A DNA stretch of 25,832 nt from positions 1 through 25,832 of the forward strand of contig CAXSFE010000048.1 in NCBI GenBank assembly GCA_964236585.1, read 5' to 3'. The stretch comes from CAXSEF01 sp964236585. GTDB taxonomy: Bacteria; Pseudomonadota; Alphaproteobacteria; Acetobacterales; Acetobacteraceae. Below are positions 1 to 8,393 of this stretch, one piece after another. The notes below the pieces were generated by a model that was not told the origin of the DNA, did no database searches, and was given only the letters and a program-made list of their open reading frames with translations. The position numbers were made by a program, and so were the translations under genes. The stretch's first letter is position 1. Each line of letters starts with the position of its first letter.

Positions 1-584
1 ACCAGCCCGACGTCGAGGCCAGCAAGATCGAGACCCGCAAGCTGACCGACGCCTACGCCGAGAGCGGCAGCCTGCCGCCCGAGACGCCGTTCGCCGAGTT
101 CGAGGGCATCGCCCTGTTCGCCGACGCGACGAACGCCGACGCCCTGCGCGCCGACAGCCTCGACGCGGTGATCGCGAAGCAGGTCGGCCGCATCGGCCCT
201 GGCGACTACGCGGCGCTGCTGGCCTACATCGAGCGGAACGACGCCAGCCGCGAGGCCCTGCAGTCCATGCGCCTCGCGATCCGAGACGCGAAGCACGTCG
301 CCACCGTCGCCGAGTTCGGCCCGCGCTTCCTGCACTCCACCGGCCAGGCGTACAAGGGCGGCCCGGACAGCGGCGTGTTCCTCCAGATCACCGCCGCCGA
401 CCGCGCCGACCTCGACGTGCCCGGCGAGAAGTACAGCTTCGGCACCGTCAAGGCGGCGCAGGCGCGCGGCGACTTCGACGTGCTCGCCGAGCGCGGCCGC
501 AGGGCGCTGCGCGTGCACCTGGGGAGCGACGTGGCGAGCGGGCTCGCCCGGCTGCACAAGGCGCTGGCGGCGGCATTGAAGTAA
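1..584 (+). CDS. tal-pgi: Bifunctional transaldolase / glucose-6-phosphate isomerase, C-terminal part (5' end outside window)
   Basis: The reading frame is open from base 3 to the TAA at 582-584, giving about 193 residues of the C-terminal end of a protein that starts before the window. It begins with QPDVEASKIETRKL, followed by the GSLPPETPF stretch and, further on, GPRFLHSTGQAYKGGPDSGVF. Both stretches are characteristic of the isomerase half of bacterial transaldolase/phosphoglucose isomerase fusion proteins (family knowledge). The fusion would interconvert glucose-6-phosphate and fructose-6-phosphate and move a dihydroxyacetone unit in the non-oxidative pentose phosphate pathway, in the cytoplasm. 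The transaldolase half cannot be seen here, so the fusion is inferred from the sequence type. The gene heads a same-strand run of pentose phosphate genes (gnd, zwf, pgl, rpiA), which supports the call. A hairpin repeat starts right after the stop codon. Confidence 0.87.
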   Translation, partial: QPDVEASKIETRKLTDAYAESGSLPPETPFAEFEGIALFADATNADALRADSLDAVIAKQVGRIGPGDYAALLAYIERNDASREALQSMRLAIRDAKHVATVAEFGPRFLHSTGQAYKGGPDSGVFLQITAADRADLDVPGEKYSFGTVKAAQARGDFDVLAERGRRALRVHLGSDVASGLARLHKALAAALK

Positions 585-712
585 GGCAAGGCCAGGGGCT
601 CTGCCCCTGGACCCCGCCAAAGGCCGAGCCTTTGGAAACCACCACTTAAGTCAAGGGATCAAAGGGCCTCCGGCCCTTTGCGGGTTCGGGCAGAGCCCGA
701 CCTTTCTTCCTT
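585..712 (+). repeat. Dispersed multi-hairpin intergenic repeat, copy A
   Basis: The copy fills the gap between tal-pgi and gnd. Four consecutive palindromes are visible: CCAGGGGCTCTGCCCCTGG (592-610), CCAAAGGCCGAGCCTTTGG (617-635), AAAGGGCCTCCGGCCCTTT (661-679) and TCGGGCAGAGCCCGA (686-700). No T-run follows any of them, so none looks like a canonical intrinsic terminator. Related copies occur at about 3341, 5909, 7339, 8264, 9618 (inverted), 19324 and 25725. Confidence 0.85.
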
Positions 713-732
713 CCTGCAGGAGGTTAAACGCG

Positions 733-1767
<1,035 letters not shown>

Positions 1768-1770
1768 ACG

Positions 1771-3336
1771 GTGGCTCCCCGGGACGAGACGCCGCGTGCC
1801 GTGGAGGTCGCCGACACGCGTCTGGCCAGCGACCCGGAGGCGCTGGCGCGCGGCGCCCCGGTGGCGGCGCCGCCGTGCACCCTGGTGATCTTCGGCGCGG
1901 GCGGCGACCTGACGCGCCGCCTGCTGATGCCCGCGATCTACAACCTGCGCGCCGGCGGGCTGCTGAACGAGGAGTTCCGCGTGCTCGGCGTGGACCGGGT
2001 CGAGAGCGACGACGAGTCGTTCCGCGACCGCCTCGACGAGGCGATGGAGGACTTCGTCGCCCACCGCCGCGGCGGCGACACGATGGACCGTGCGGCCTGG
2101 GACTGGCTGCGCGCGCACGTCAGCTACGTGCAGGGCGACTTCGACGACCCCGGGCTGTTCGAGCGGCTGGGCGCGGCGGTCGGCGAGGGCAACTGCGTGT
2201 TCTACCTCGCCGTCGCCGACCGGTTCTTCGGCCCGATTGTCGACCGCCTCGCGCAGGCCAGCCTGATGCAGCAGCGCGACAGCCGGTTCCGCCGCGTCGT
2301 CGTGGAAAAACCGTTCGGCCACGACTACGGCAGCGCCCGCGCGCTCAACGCCCGCCTGCTGCGCGCCGTCGACGAGAGCCAGATCTTCCGCATCGACCAC
2401 TACCTCGGCAAGGAGACGGTGCAGAACATCATGGCGCTGCGCTTCTCCAACGGCATGTTCGAGCCGCTGTGGCGGCGCGACCACATCGACCACGTGCAGA
2501 TCACCGCCGCCGAGACCGTCGGCGTCGAGCGCCGCGGCGCGTTCTACGAGAGCACGGGCGCGCTGCGCGACATGGTGCCCAACCACATGTTCCAGCTCCT
2601 TGCCATGGTGGCCATGGAGGCGCCGACCAGCTTCGACGCCGACGCCGTGCGCACCGAGAAGGCCAAGGCGATCCAGTCGATCCGCCCGATGAACCGAGAG
2701 AACGCGCTCAACCGCGTCGTCCGCGGCCAGTACCGCACCGGCAACGTCGGCGGCCACGCCCTGCCGGCCTACCAGGACGAGGCCGACGTCGACGCCCGAT
2801 CCTCCACCGAGACGTACGTGGCACTCAAGCTCGCGATCGACTCGTGGCGCTGGGCGGGCGTGCCGTTCTACATCCGCACCGGAAAGCGCATGGCCACCCG
2901 GCGCACCGAGATCGCGATCCACTTCAAGCAGGCGCCGTACGCGCTGTTCCGCGACACGCCGGTCGAGAAGCTCACGCCCAACATCATGACGCTGCAGATC
3001 CAGCCGAGCGAGGGCGCCACGCTCCAGTTCAGCGCCAAGGTGCCGGGCCCCACGGTGCGGCTCGGCGGCGTGAAGATGAACTTCAACTACGCCGACTGGT
3101 TCAGCGAGGGCCCGTCCACCGGCTACGAGACGCTGCTCTACGACGTGCTGATCGGCGACGCGACCCTGTTCCAGCGCGCGGACAACGTGGAGGCGGGATG
3201 GGAGGTCGTCCAGCCCGTGCTCGACTCCTGGGACGCCGGGCACATCCACGTCCACCCCTACGCGGCCGGCAGCAACGGGCCCTCCGAGGCCGACGCCCTG
3301 CTCGCGCGGGACCGGCGGCAGTGGCAGCCGCTGTGA
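1771..3336 (+). CDS. zwf: Glucose-6-phosphate 1-dehydrogenase
   Basis: The 521-residue enzyme catalyses the first step of the oxidative pentose phosphate and Entner-Doudoroff pathways, glucose-6-phosphate to 6-phosphogluconolactone. The nucleotide-binding motif GAGGDLTRR is at residues 42-50, EKPFG at 179-183, and the active-site signature IDHYLGKE at 208-215 with the catalytic histidine at 210. The length is slightly above the usual ~490 because of about 35 residues before the first strand. The GTG start at 1771 is the start that keeps the gene separate from gnd, 3 bases upstream. A later internal start is possible because the first ~30 residues look non-conserved. Downstream lies repeat copy B, then two HAD phosphatases. 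Confidence 0.96.
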   Translation: MAPRDETPRAVEVADTRLASDPEALARGAPVAAPPCTLVIFGAGGDLTRRLLMPAIYNLRAGGLLNEEFRVLGVDRVESDDESFRDRLDEAMEDFVAHRRGGDTMDRAAWDWLRAHVSYVQGDFDDPGLFERLGAAVGEGNCVFYLAVADRFFGPIVDRLAQASLMQQRDSRFRRVVVEKPFGHDYGSARALNARLLRAVDESQIFRIDHYLGKETVQNIMALRFSNGMFEPLWRRDHIDHVQITAAETVGVERRGAFYESTGALRDMVPNHMFQLLAMVAMEAPTSFDADAVRTEKAKAIQSIRPMNRENALNRVVRGQYRTGNVGGHALPAYQDEADVDARSSTETYVALKLAIDSWRWAGVPFYIRTGKRMATRRTEIAIHFKQAPYALFRDTPVEKLTPNIMTLQIQPSEGATLQFSAKVPGPTVRLGGVKMNFNYADWFSEGPSTGYETLLYDVLIGDATLFQRADNVEAGWEVVQPVLDSWDAGHIHVHPYAAGSNGPSEADALLARDRRQWQPL

Positions 3337-3340
3337 GGAA

Positions 3341-3476
3341 AGCAAGGCCAGGGCCCCGCCCTGGACCCGCCAAGGGCGGGGCCCTTGGAACCCATCCCTT
3401 GGGTCCGGAGTCTCCAATGGGTGCCGGTCCAGGGCGGCTCGCCCTGGTGGGTCCAGGGCAGAGCCCTGGCCTTGCC
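3341..3476 (+). repeat. Dispersed multi-hairpin intergenic repeat, copy B
   Basis: The copy lies between zwf and the first HAD gene. Stems keep pairing but differ in sequence from copy A: CCAGGGCCCCGCCCTGG (SL1), CCAAGGGCGGGGCCCTTGG (SL2), CAGGGCGGCTCGCCCTG (SL3) and CCAGGGCAGAGCCCTGG (SL4). The element runs to within a few bases of the next start codon. Confidence 0.85.
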
Positions 3477-3478
3477 TC

Positions 3479-4312
3479 ATGACACCCATCCGCCTCCTGA
3501 TCTCCGACGTCGACGGCACCCTCGTCACCAGCGGCGAGGGCCTGACCCAGGCCACGATCGACGCCGCCGCCCGCCTGCGCGCCGCCGGCATCCGCCTGGC
3601 GCTGACCAGCGCCCGCCCGCCGCAGGGCCTGGAGCTGTTCGCCTCCTCCCTCGGGCTCGACACCCCGCGCGGCGCGTTCAACGGCGGCACCATCACCGCG
3701 CCGGACGGCACCGTGCTGGAGGCCCGCCTCCTGCCCGAGCAGGCCGCCCGCGACGCCGTCTCGTTCCTGGAGCAGAACGGCGTTGACGTCTGGCTGTTCG
3801 TGGGCAGCCACTGGCAGGTCCGCAACCCGGACGCGCACTACGTCGCGCTGGAAACCCGCACGCTGCAGCAGCCTCCCACCGTCGTCGGCAGCTTCGACGA
3901 CCTCCTCGGCCGCTGCGGCAAGATCACCGGCACCACCGACAACCACGATCTGCTCGCGCGCCTGGAGAGCGAGCTCTCCGCCCGCATCGGCACCGCCGCC
4001 AACGTGCACCGCAGCCAGGCATACTACCTCGACGTCACCCACCCCGACGCCAACAAGGGCTTCGCCGCGACGCACATCGCGCGCCTGCTCGGCATCGACC
4101 TGCGCGATGTCGCGGTGATCGGCGACCAGGCCAACGACCTGGCGATGTTCGACGTCGCCGGCACCGCGATCGCGATGGGCAACGCGCCGGCCGACGTGCA
4201 GGCGCGCGCCCACCACGTCACCCGCCCGATCAGGGACGACGGCTGGGCCTGGGCCGTCGACCACCTGCTCCTGCCGCGCGCGCCGTCGCCATCCCCGGAG
4301 ACCACGCCATGA
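3479..4312 (+). CDS. HAD-superfamily sugar-phosphatase-like hydrolase (Cof-type), copy 1
   Basis: The 277-residue haloacid dehalogenase-fold hydrolase carries the nucleophile motif DVDGT at residues 10-14, motif II LTSARP, and the metal-binding motif GDQANDLAMF near residue 218. The lysine of motif III is probably in the DANKG stretch. The layout fits the Cof/HAD-IIB class, which dephosphorylates small phosphorylated metabolites, often sugar phosphates; the actual substrate cannot be read from sequence. The gene lies inside the pentose phosphate operon and overlaps the next gene by 4 bases. That gene encodes a clear paralogue with the same YYLDVTHP[DE]ANKG segment. The ATG at 3479 directly follows a repeat element, with no strong ribosome binding site visible. 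Confidence 0.85.
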   Translation: MTPIRLLISDVDGTLVTSGEGLTQATIDAAARLRAAGIRLALTSARPPQGLELFASSLGLDTPRGAFNGGTITAPDGTVLEARLLPEQAARDAVSFLEQNGVDVWLFVGSHWQVRNPDAHYVALETRTLQQPPTVVGSFDDLLGRCGKITGTTDNHDLLARLESELSARIGTAANVHRSQAYYLDVTHPDANKGFAATHIARLLGIDLRDVAVIGDQANDLAMFDVAGTAIAMGNAPADVQARAHHVTRPIRDDGWAWAVDHLLLPRAPSPSPETTP

Positions 4313-5163
4313 CCCGCGACCACCCCGCGCCCCCGCGCATCCGCCTCGTGCTCGCCGACGTCGACGGCACGCTGGTGACGAAGGACAAGGTGCTGACCCC
4401 GCGCGCCATCGCCGCGGTGCACGCCCTGCACGCGCGCGGCATCGCCTTCGCGGTCACCAGCGGCCGCCCGCCGAAGGGCATGGCGATGCTGGTCGAGCCG
4501 CTCGCGCTGACCACGCCGATCTCCGGCTTCAACGGCGGCCTCGTGGTCGAGCCCGACCTCGTCACCATCAAGGAAAGCCGCACCCTGCCGCGCGAGGCCG
4601 CCGAGACCACCCTCGCCCTGCTGGAGCGCCTCGGCCTCGACGCCTGGGTCTACAGCGGCGAGGACTGGCTGATCCGCGACAAGGACGCGCCGCACGTCGC
4701 CCGCGAGGCCGCCACGGTGAAGTTCGACGCGAAGGTCGTGCCCCGCTTCGAGGGCGACATGCTCGACCACGTGGTCAAGATCGTCGGCATCAGCGATGAC
4801 CTCGACCTGGTGCACCGCGCCGAGACGGAGGCGCAGAAGACGCTGGGCGACCACGCGTCCGCCGCCCGCTCCCAGCCGTACTACCTCGACGTCACCCACC
4901 CCGAGGCCAACAAGGGCGGGGCCATCGCCTGGCTGTCGCGCCACCTCGGCATCCCCCAGGACGAGATCGCCACCCTCGGCGACCAGCCCAACGACGTGCT
5001 GATGTTCCGCCCCAGCGGCCTGGCGATCGCCATGGGCAACGCCTCCGCCGAGGTGCAGGACGAGGCCGACCGCGTCACCGCCTCCTACGACGACGAGGGC
5101 TTTGCCCGCGCCGTCGAGGACTTCATCCTGGCGCCCGGCGCCGGCGCGCAGGACGCACCATGA
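4309..5163 (+). CDS. HAD-superfamily sugar-phosphatase-like hydrolase (Cof-type), copy 2
   Basis: The 284-residue protein is the paralogue of the preceding gene and is joined to it by an ATGA overlap. DVDGT is at residues 17-21, TSGRPPKG forms motif II, and GDQPNDVLMF binds the metal. YYLDVTHPEANKG is almost identical to the matching segment of copy 1, which indicates tandem duplication followed by divergence. The substrate is unknown; a role in trimming a phosphorylated sugar or sugar acid is inferred from the operon (zwf upstream, pgl overlapping downstream). The 3' end overlaps pgl by 4 bases, so all three are likely translationally coupled. Confidence 0.85.
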   Translation: MTRDHPAPPRIRLVLADVDGTLVTKDKVLTPRAIAAVHALHARGIAFAVTSGRPPKGMAMLVEPLALTTPISGFNGGLVVEPDLVTIKESRTLPREAAETTLALLERLGLDAWVYSGEDWLIRDKDAPHVAREAATVKFDAKVVPRFEGDMLDHVVKIVGISDDLDLVHRAETEAQKTLGDHASAARSQPYYLDVTHPEANKGGAIAWLSRHLGIPQDEIATLGDQPNDVLMFRPSGLAIAMGNASAEVQDEADRVTASYDDEGFARAVEDFILAPGAGAQDAP

Positions 5164-5909
5164 CCCAGACCTACGACGGCACCCCGCGCGCCAACCGCAC
5201 CGTGCTCGCCGACACCGCGGCGCTCGCCCGCCACGCCGCGGAGTTCATCGTGGCCGAGGCCGCGCAGGTGCCGGGCCGCTTCGCCCTGTCTTTGTCCGGC
5301 GGCTCCACGCCCAAGGTGCTCTACGCGCTGCTCGCCACCCCCGAGTTCCGCGACCGCCTGCCCTGGGCGCGCGTCCACCTGTTCTGGGGCGACGAGCGCT
5401 GCGTCCCCCACGACCACGCCGACAGCAACTACCGCATGACCCGCGAGGCCCTGCTCGACCACGTGCCGATCCCGCCGGAAAACGTCCACGCCGTCCCCGG
5501 CGACGCCACCCCCGTCGAGGCCGCCCGGCTCTGCGACCGCACCCTGCGCACCTACTACGGCCGCGAGAACCTCGACGCCTCGCGCCCGCTGTTCGACGTC
5601 ACCCTGCTCGGCCTCGGCGAGGACGGCCACACCGCGTCGCTGTTCCCCGGCAGCCCCGCGCTCGACGAGACCCTCGCCTGGGTCACCGCCGTGGACTCCC
5701 CCGGCGGCGCCAACATCGCCCAGCCCCGCATCACCATGACCCTGCCCGCGATCGCAAGCTCCGGCACCGTGCTGTTCCTCGCCGCCGGGGCCGGCAAGCG
5801 CGCGATCCTGAAGCGGGTCTGGCAGGGCGACCACGACCTGCCGGCGGCACGGGTGCGGGCGATGGGGCGCACGCTCTGGGTGGTCGACCGGGCAGCGGCG
5901 GGGGCATAA
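5160..5909 (+). CDS. pgl: 6-phosphogluconolactonase
   Basis: The 249-residue protein hydrolyses 6-phosphoglucono-lactone to 6-phosphogluconate, the step between zwf and gnd. It shows the NagB/Pgl-fold motifs LSGGSTPK at residues 45-52, WGDERCVPHDHADSNYRM around 76-93, and GLGEDGHTASLFPG in the second half, which holds the family's catalytic acid and histidine. The length is typical for DevB-type lactonases. The ATG overlaps the stop of the upstream HAD gene. The gene is followed by the inverted repeat pair (copy C). Confidence 0.95.
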   Translation: MTQTYDGTPRANRTVLADTAALARHAAEFIVAEAAQVPGRFALSLSGGSTPKVLYALLATPEFRDRLPWARVHLFWGDERCVPHDHADSNYRMTREALLDHVPIPPENVHAVPGDATPVEAARLCDRTLRTYYGRENLDASRPLFDVTLLGLGEDGHTASLFPGSPALDETLAWVTAVDSPGGANIAQPRITMTLPAIASSGTVLFLAAGAGKRAILKRVWQGDHDLPAARVRAMGRTLWVVDRAAAGA

Positions 5910-6076
5910 GCAAGGCCAAAGGCTCCGCCTCTGGACTCCGCCAAAGGCCGAGCCTTTGGAAACCTGACCTGGGCCTGCGGCACACTGCCGCGCATCGTGC
6001 CGCCGGCCCGATAAGTGGTTTCCAAAGGCTTGCCTTTGGCGGAGTCCAGAGGCGGAGCCTTTGGCCTTCCTTCCTC
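5909..6076. repeat. Two copies of the dispersed repeat core in head-to-head inverted orientation (copy C)
   Basis: The left arm at 5912-5964 (AAGGCCAAAGGCTCC to TTTGGAAACC) and the right arm at 6017-6068 are reverse complements over about 52-53 bases. They differ by one substitution and one single-base indel, GGCCGAGCC against GGCAAGCC. About 52 bases of unrelated sequence separate them. Each arm also holds its own small palindromes (CCAAAGGC-GCCTTTGG). The structure could form a very long hairpin in the transcript between pgl and rpiA, ending just upstream of the rpiA ribosome binding site. Confidence 0.88.
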
Positions 6077-6088
6077 CAGGAGCCCCCG

Positions 6089-6784
6089 ATGCCCGACGAC
6101 CCCGCCGCCGACCAGAAACGCGCCGCCGCCGAGGCTGCCGCCGCCCTCGTGCAATCCGGCATGGCCGTGGGCCTCGGGACCGGCTCCACGGCCTACCACG
6201 CGATCGCCGCCCTGGTGCGTCGCGTGCGCGACGAGGGCCTGCGCATCGTGGCGATCCCGACCAGCGAGCGCTCCGCCGCCCAGGCGCGCGAGGGCGGCAT
6301 CGCGCTCGTGGACTTCTCCGCCCGCCCGCGCCTCGACCTGACCATCGACGGCGCGGACGAGATCGCCGGCGCCTCGCTCGACCTGGTAAAGGGCCTGGGC
6401 GGCGCCCTGCTGCGCGAGAAGATCGTGGCCGCCGCCAGCGCGCGCGAGATCATCGTCGCGGACGGCGCCAAGCTCGTGGACCGGCTCGGCCGCCGCGCCC
6501 CGGTGCCGGTCGAGGTCACGCCCTGGGGCTGGGAGTCCACCGCCGCCCGCATCGCACGCCTGGGCGCGCGGGTGAGCCGCCGCGAGTCGGGCGGCGCGGC
6601 GTTCGTCAGCGACGGCGGCAACCTGATCCTGGACTGCGCCTTCGGCGCGATCGAGGACCCGCGCGCGCTCGACCTCGCCCTGCACGCGGTGGTCGGCGTG
6701 ATCGAGACTGGCCTGTTCATCGGCCTGGCCACGGAGGCGTTCGTCGCCACCGCCGACGGCGTGCAGCACCTGGAGGCACGATGA
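6089..6784 (+). CDS. rpiA: Ribose-5-phosphate isomerase A
   Basis: The 231-residue enzyme interconverts ribose-5-phosphate and ribulose-5-phosphate. The phosphate loop GLGTGSTA is at residues 28-35, followed by TIDGADEI, the KGLGGALLREK stretch with the catalytic region, and SDGGNLILD near the end; order and length match RpiA. The frame stays open far upstream through the repeat and pgl, but the true start is the ATG at 6089. It has an AGGAG ribosome binding site at about 6078-6082 and gives the normal family length. The 3' end overlaps gntK by ATGA. The sequence supports RpiA rather than RpiB, which is an unrelated fold. Confidence 0.95.
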   Translation: MPDDPAADQKRAAAEAAAALVQSGMAVGLGTGSTAYHAIAALVRRVRDEGLRIVAIPTSERSAAQAREGGIALVDFSARPRLDLTIDGADEIAGASLDLVKGLGGALLREKIVAAASAREIIVADGAKLVDRLGRRAPVPVEVTPWGWESTAARIARLGARVSRRESGGAAFVSDGGNLILDCAFGAIEDPRALDLALHAVVGVIETGLFIGLATEAFVATADGVQHLEAR

Positions 6785-7353
6785 CCGACGGGACGACGGG
6801 CGATAGGGCGGAGGGCGATGGGGCGGCGGGCGTGCCGCCCCAGGTGCTGGTGGTGATGGGCGTTTCCGGCGTCGGCAAGACCACCATCGCCCGCGCCCTG
6901 GACGACCGGCTGCACTGGCCGTTCCAGGAGGGCGACGAGCTGCACCCCAAGGCCAACGTCGACAAGATGGCGTCCGGCCACGCCCTGACCGACGAGGACC
7001 GCGCGCCATGGCTGCGCGCCGTCGCCGCCTGGATCGAGGCCCGCCTGCAGGCCGGCGAGCCCGGCGTGATCACCTGCTCCGCGCTGCGCCGCTCCTACCG
7101 CGACGCCGTCACCGGCGGCTGCCCCGGGGTCCGGGTGGTCTATCTCAAGGCCGACCGCGCCGTGATCGCCGAGCGCCTTGGCCAGCGCAAGAACCACTAC
7201 ATGCCGGCCGGCCTGCTCGAAAGCCAGCTCGCCACCCTGGAGGAGCCCTCGCCCGACGAGCACGTCCTCACCGTGCAGGTCCACGGCGGCGTGGACGACA
7301 CCGCGGCGGAGATCGTCGCCAGGCTGCAGGGCGAGGCAGGCAAGGAAGGTTGA
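6781..7353 (+). CDS. gntK: Gluconokinase
   Basis: The 190-residue P-loop kinase phosphorylates gluconate to 6-phosphogluconate and so feeds gnd directly. The Walker A motif GVSGVGKTT is at residues 27-35, then FQEGDELHPKANVDKM, the SALRRSYRD segment and QRKNHYMPAGLLESQLATLE, all typical of GntK. The start is the ATG overlapping the rpiA stop; the first ~20 residues are Gly/Asp-rich and unlike the family. The last codons (GKEG) and the TGA stop fall inside repeat copy D, so the native C-terminus may have been replaced when the element arrived. Confidence 0.94.
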   Translation: MTDGTTGDRAEGDGAAGVPPQVLVVMGVSGVGKTTIARALDDRLHWPFQEGDELHPKANVDKMASGHALTDEDRAPWLRAVAAWIEARLQAGEPGVITCSALRRSYRDAVTGGCPGVRVVYLKADRAVIAERLGQRKNHYMPAGLLESQLATLEEPSPDEHVLTVQVHGGVDDTAAEIVARLQGEAGKEG

Positions 7354-7485
7354 GGCTCTGCCTCAAACTCCGCCAAAGGCCGAGCCTTTGGAAACCTCGA
7401 CTTAGACGCTTCTTGTGAAATGCTGGTCCAGGAGCGGCTCGCCCCTGGCGGGTCTGGACAGAGCCCAGACTTGCTTGTCTGGCCG
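7339..7485 (+). repeat. Dispersed multi-hairpin intergenic repeat, copy D, overlapping the gntK stop
   Basis: GCAAGGAAGGTTGAGG at its left edge is shared with the copy inside actE, and here it provides the TGA stop of gntK. Stems: TGAGGCTCTGCCTCA (SL1), CCAAAGGCCGAGCCTTTGG (SL2), CAGGAGCGGCTCGCCCCTG with one mismatch (SL3) and TCTGGACAGAGCCCAGA with one mismatch (SL4). The segment between SL2 and SL3 is diverged. Confidence 0.82.
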
Positions 7486-7496
7486 ACGGAGACGCC

Positions 7497-8249
7497 ATGC
7501 CCCCCCTCGGACGATACGCCCGCCGCCTTGCCGCCACGCTGCTGTGGCGCGCCGGCGGCCGCCCCGGCGTCGTCCGCCACCCCGAAAGCTTCCTCGCCCT
7601 CGACCGCCTCGCAACGGCCTACCCGCCATACCGCCCGACCTACCGCTTCGGCGGAGGCCGCATCGACGCGGCCCACACCCGCCTCGGTGAGGCCGCGATG
7701 CAGGGCGACATCATCGACCTTGGCATCTCCGGCTGGCTGCGCCCCGCCGACGCGCTCAAGCTCTACGAGCTGGCCTACTTCTCCGACGGCGACGTCCTGG
7801 AAATCGGCTGCTACCACGGCCTCTCCACCCGTATCCAGACCGACGCCCTGCGCAATGCGGGCCGCGGCCGCACTGTCACCTCGCTCGAACTGGTGCCGGA
7901 GTACGTGGCGGAGGCGGAGCGCCACACCGCGGACAACGCCGCCTTCCGCGCGTTCGTCACCGGCGACGCCCGCGAGTCCTGCGCTGGCCTGCGCCGCGAC
8001 GGCCGCACGTTCGGCACCGCCTTCGTCGACCACTCCCACACTTACGAGCTGGTCCACGCCGCCTGCCAGGACCTCAGGCACCTGCTCAACCCCGGCGGCT
8101 TCGCCCTGTTCCACGACTACAACGACGACCGCAACACCCGCGACCCGGAGTATGGCGTCTACCAGGCCGCCCGCGACGCCTTCGCTGACGGCAGCTTCCG
8201 GTTCTGCGGCATCTACGGCTGCACGGGCCTCTACCGGCGCATCCCCTGA
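7497..8249 (+). CDS. Class I SAM-dependent methyltransferase
   Basis: The 250-residue protein carries the AdoMet-binding motif I VLEIGCYHGLS at about residues 100-110. A motif II acidic strand (VTSLELVPEY) follows, then FVDHSHTYELVHAACQDLRHLLNPGGFALFHDYND. This pattern is seen in Methyltransf_24-type enzymes, often found near glycan or natural-product genes. The substrate cannot be deduced. The gene stands alone after repeat copy D and is convergent with the yeiH-like gene, so it is probably not functionally part of the pentose phosphate operon, though read-through is possible. ATG 7497 gives full length. Confidence 0.8.
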   Translation: MPPLGRYARRLAATLLWRAGGRPGVVRHPESFLALDRLATAYPPYRPTYRFGGGRIDAAHTRLGEAAMQGDIIDLGISGWLRPADALKLYELAYFSDGDVLEIGCYHGLSTRIQTDALRNAGRGRTVTSLELVPEYVAEAERHTADNAAFRAFVTGDARESCAGLRRDGRTFGTAFVDHSHTYELVHAACQDLRHLLNPGGFALFHDYNDDRNTRDPEYGVYQAARDAFADGSFRFCGIYGCTGLYRRIP

Positions 8250-8263
8250 CAACGGCAGGAGCA

Positions 8264-8340
8264 GCGAAGCAAGGTTGAGGACCCGTCTTCAAGCATTGGG
8301 CTTCAAACTCCACTGAGGGCGGGTCTTTGGAAATTTGGTC
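8264..8340 (+). repeat. Degenerate copy of the dispersed repeat, copy E
   Basis: GCGAAGCAAGGTTGAGG matches the left edge of copies G and H. The following stems are eroded (for example CACTGAGGGCGGGTCTTTGG in place of SL2) and the right half is missing. It lies between the convergent methyltransferase and yeiH-like genes. Confidence 0.6.
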
Positions 8341-8393
8341 TCAAGATGGGCTGCCAAAGTCCCAGAGATTCGAGTACAGCCTGCCGAAGGGGC

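Noticed and set aside
5102..6784. A single 560-residue frame joining the end of the HAD gene, pgl antiframe, the repeat and rpiA
   Set aside because: Only the part from 6089 has RpiA motifs and a good ribosome binding site; the rest is Arg/Pro-rich out-of-frame translation of pgl and the repeat.
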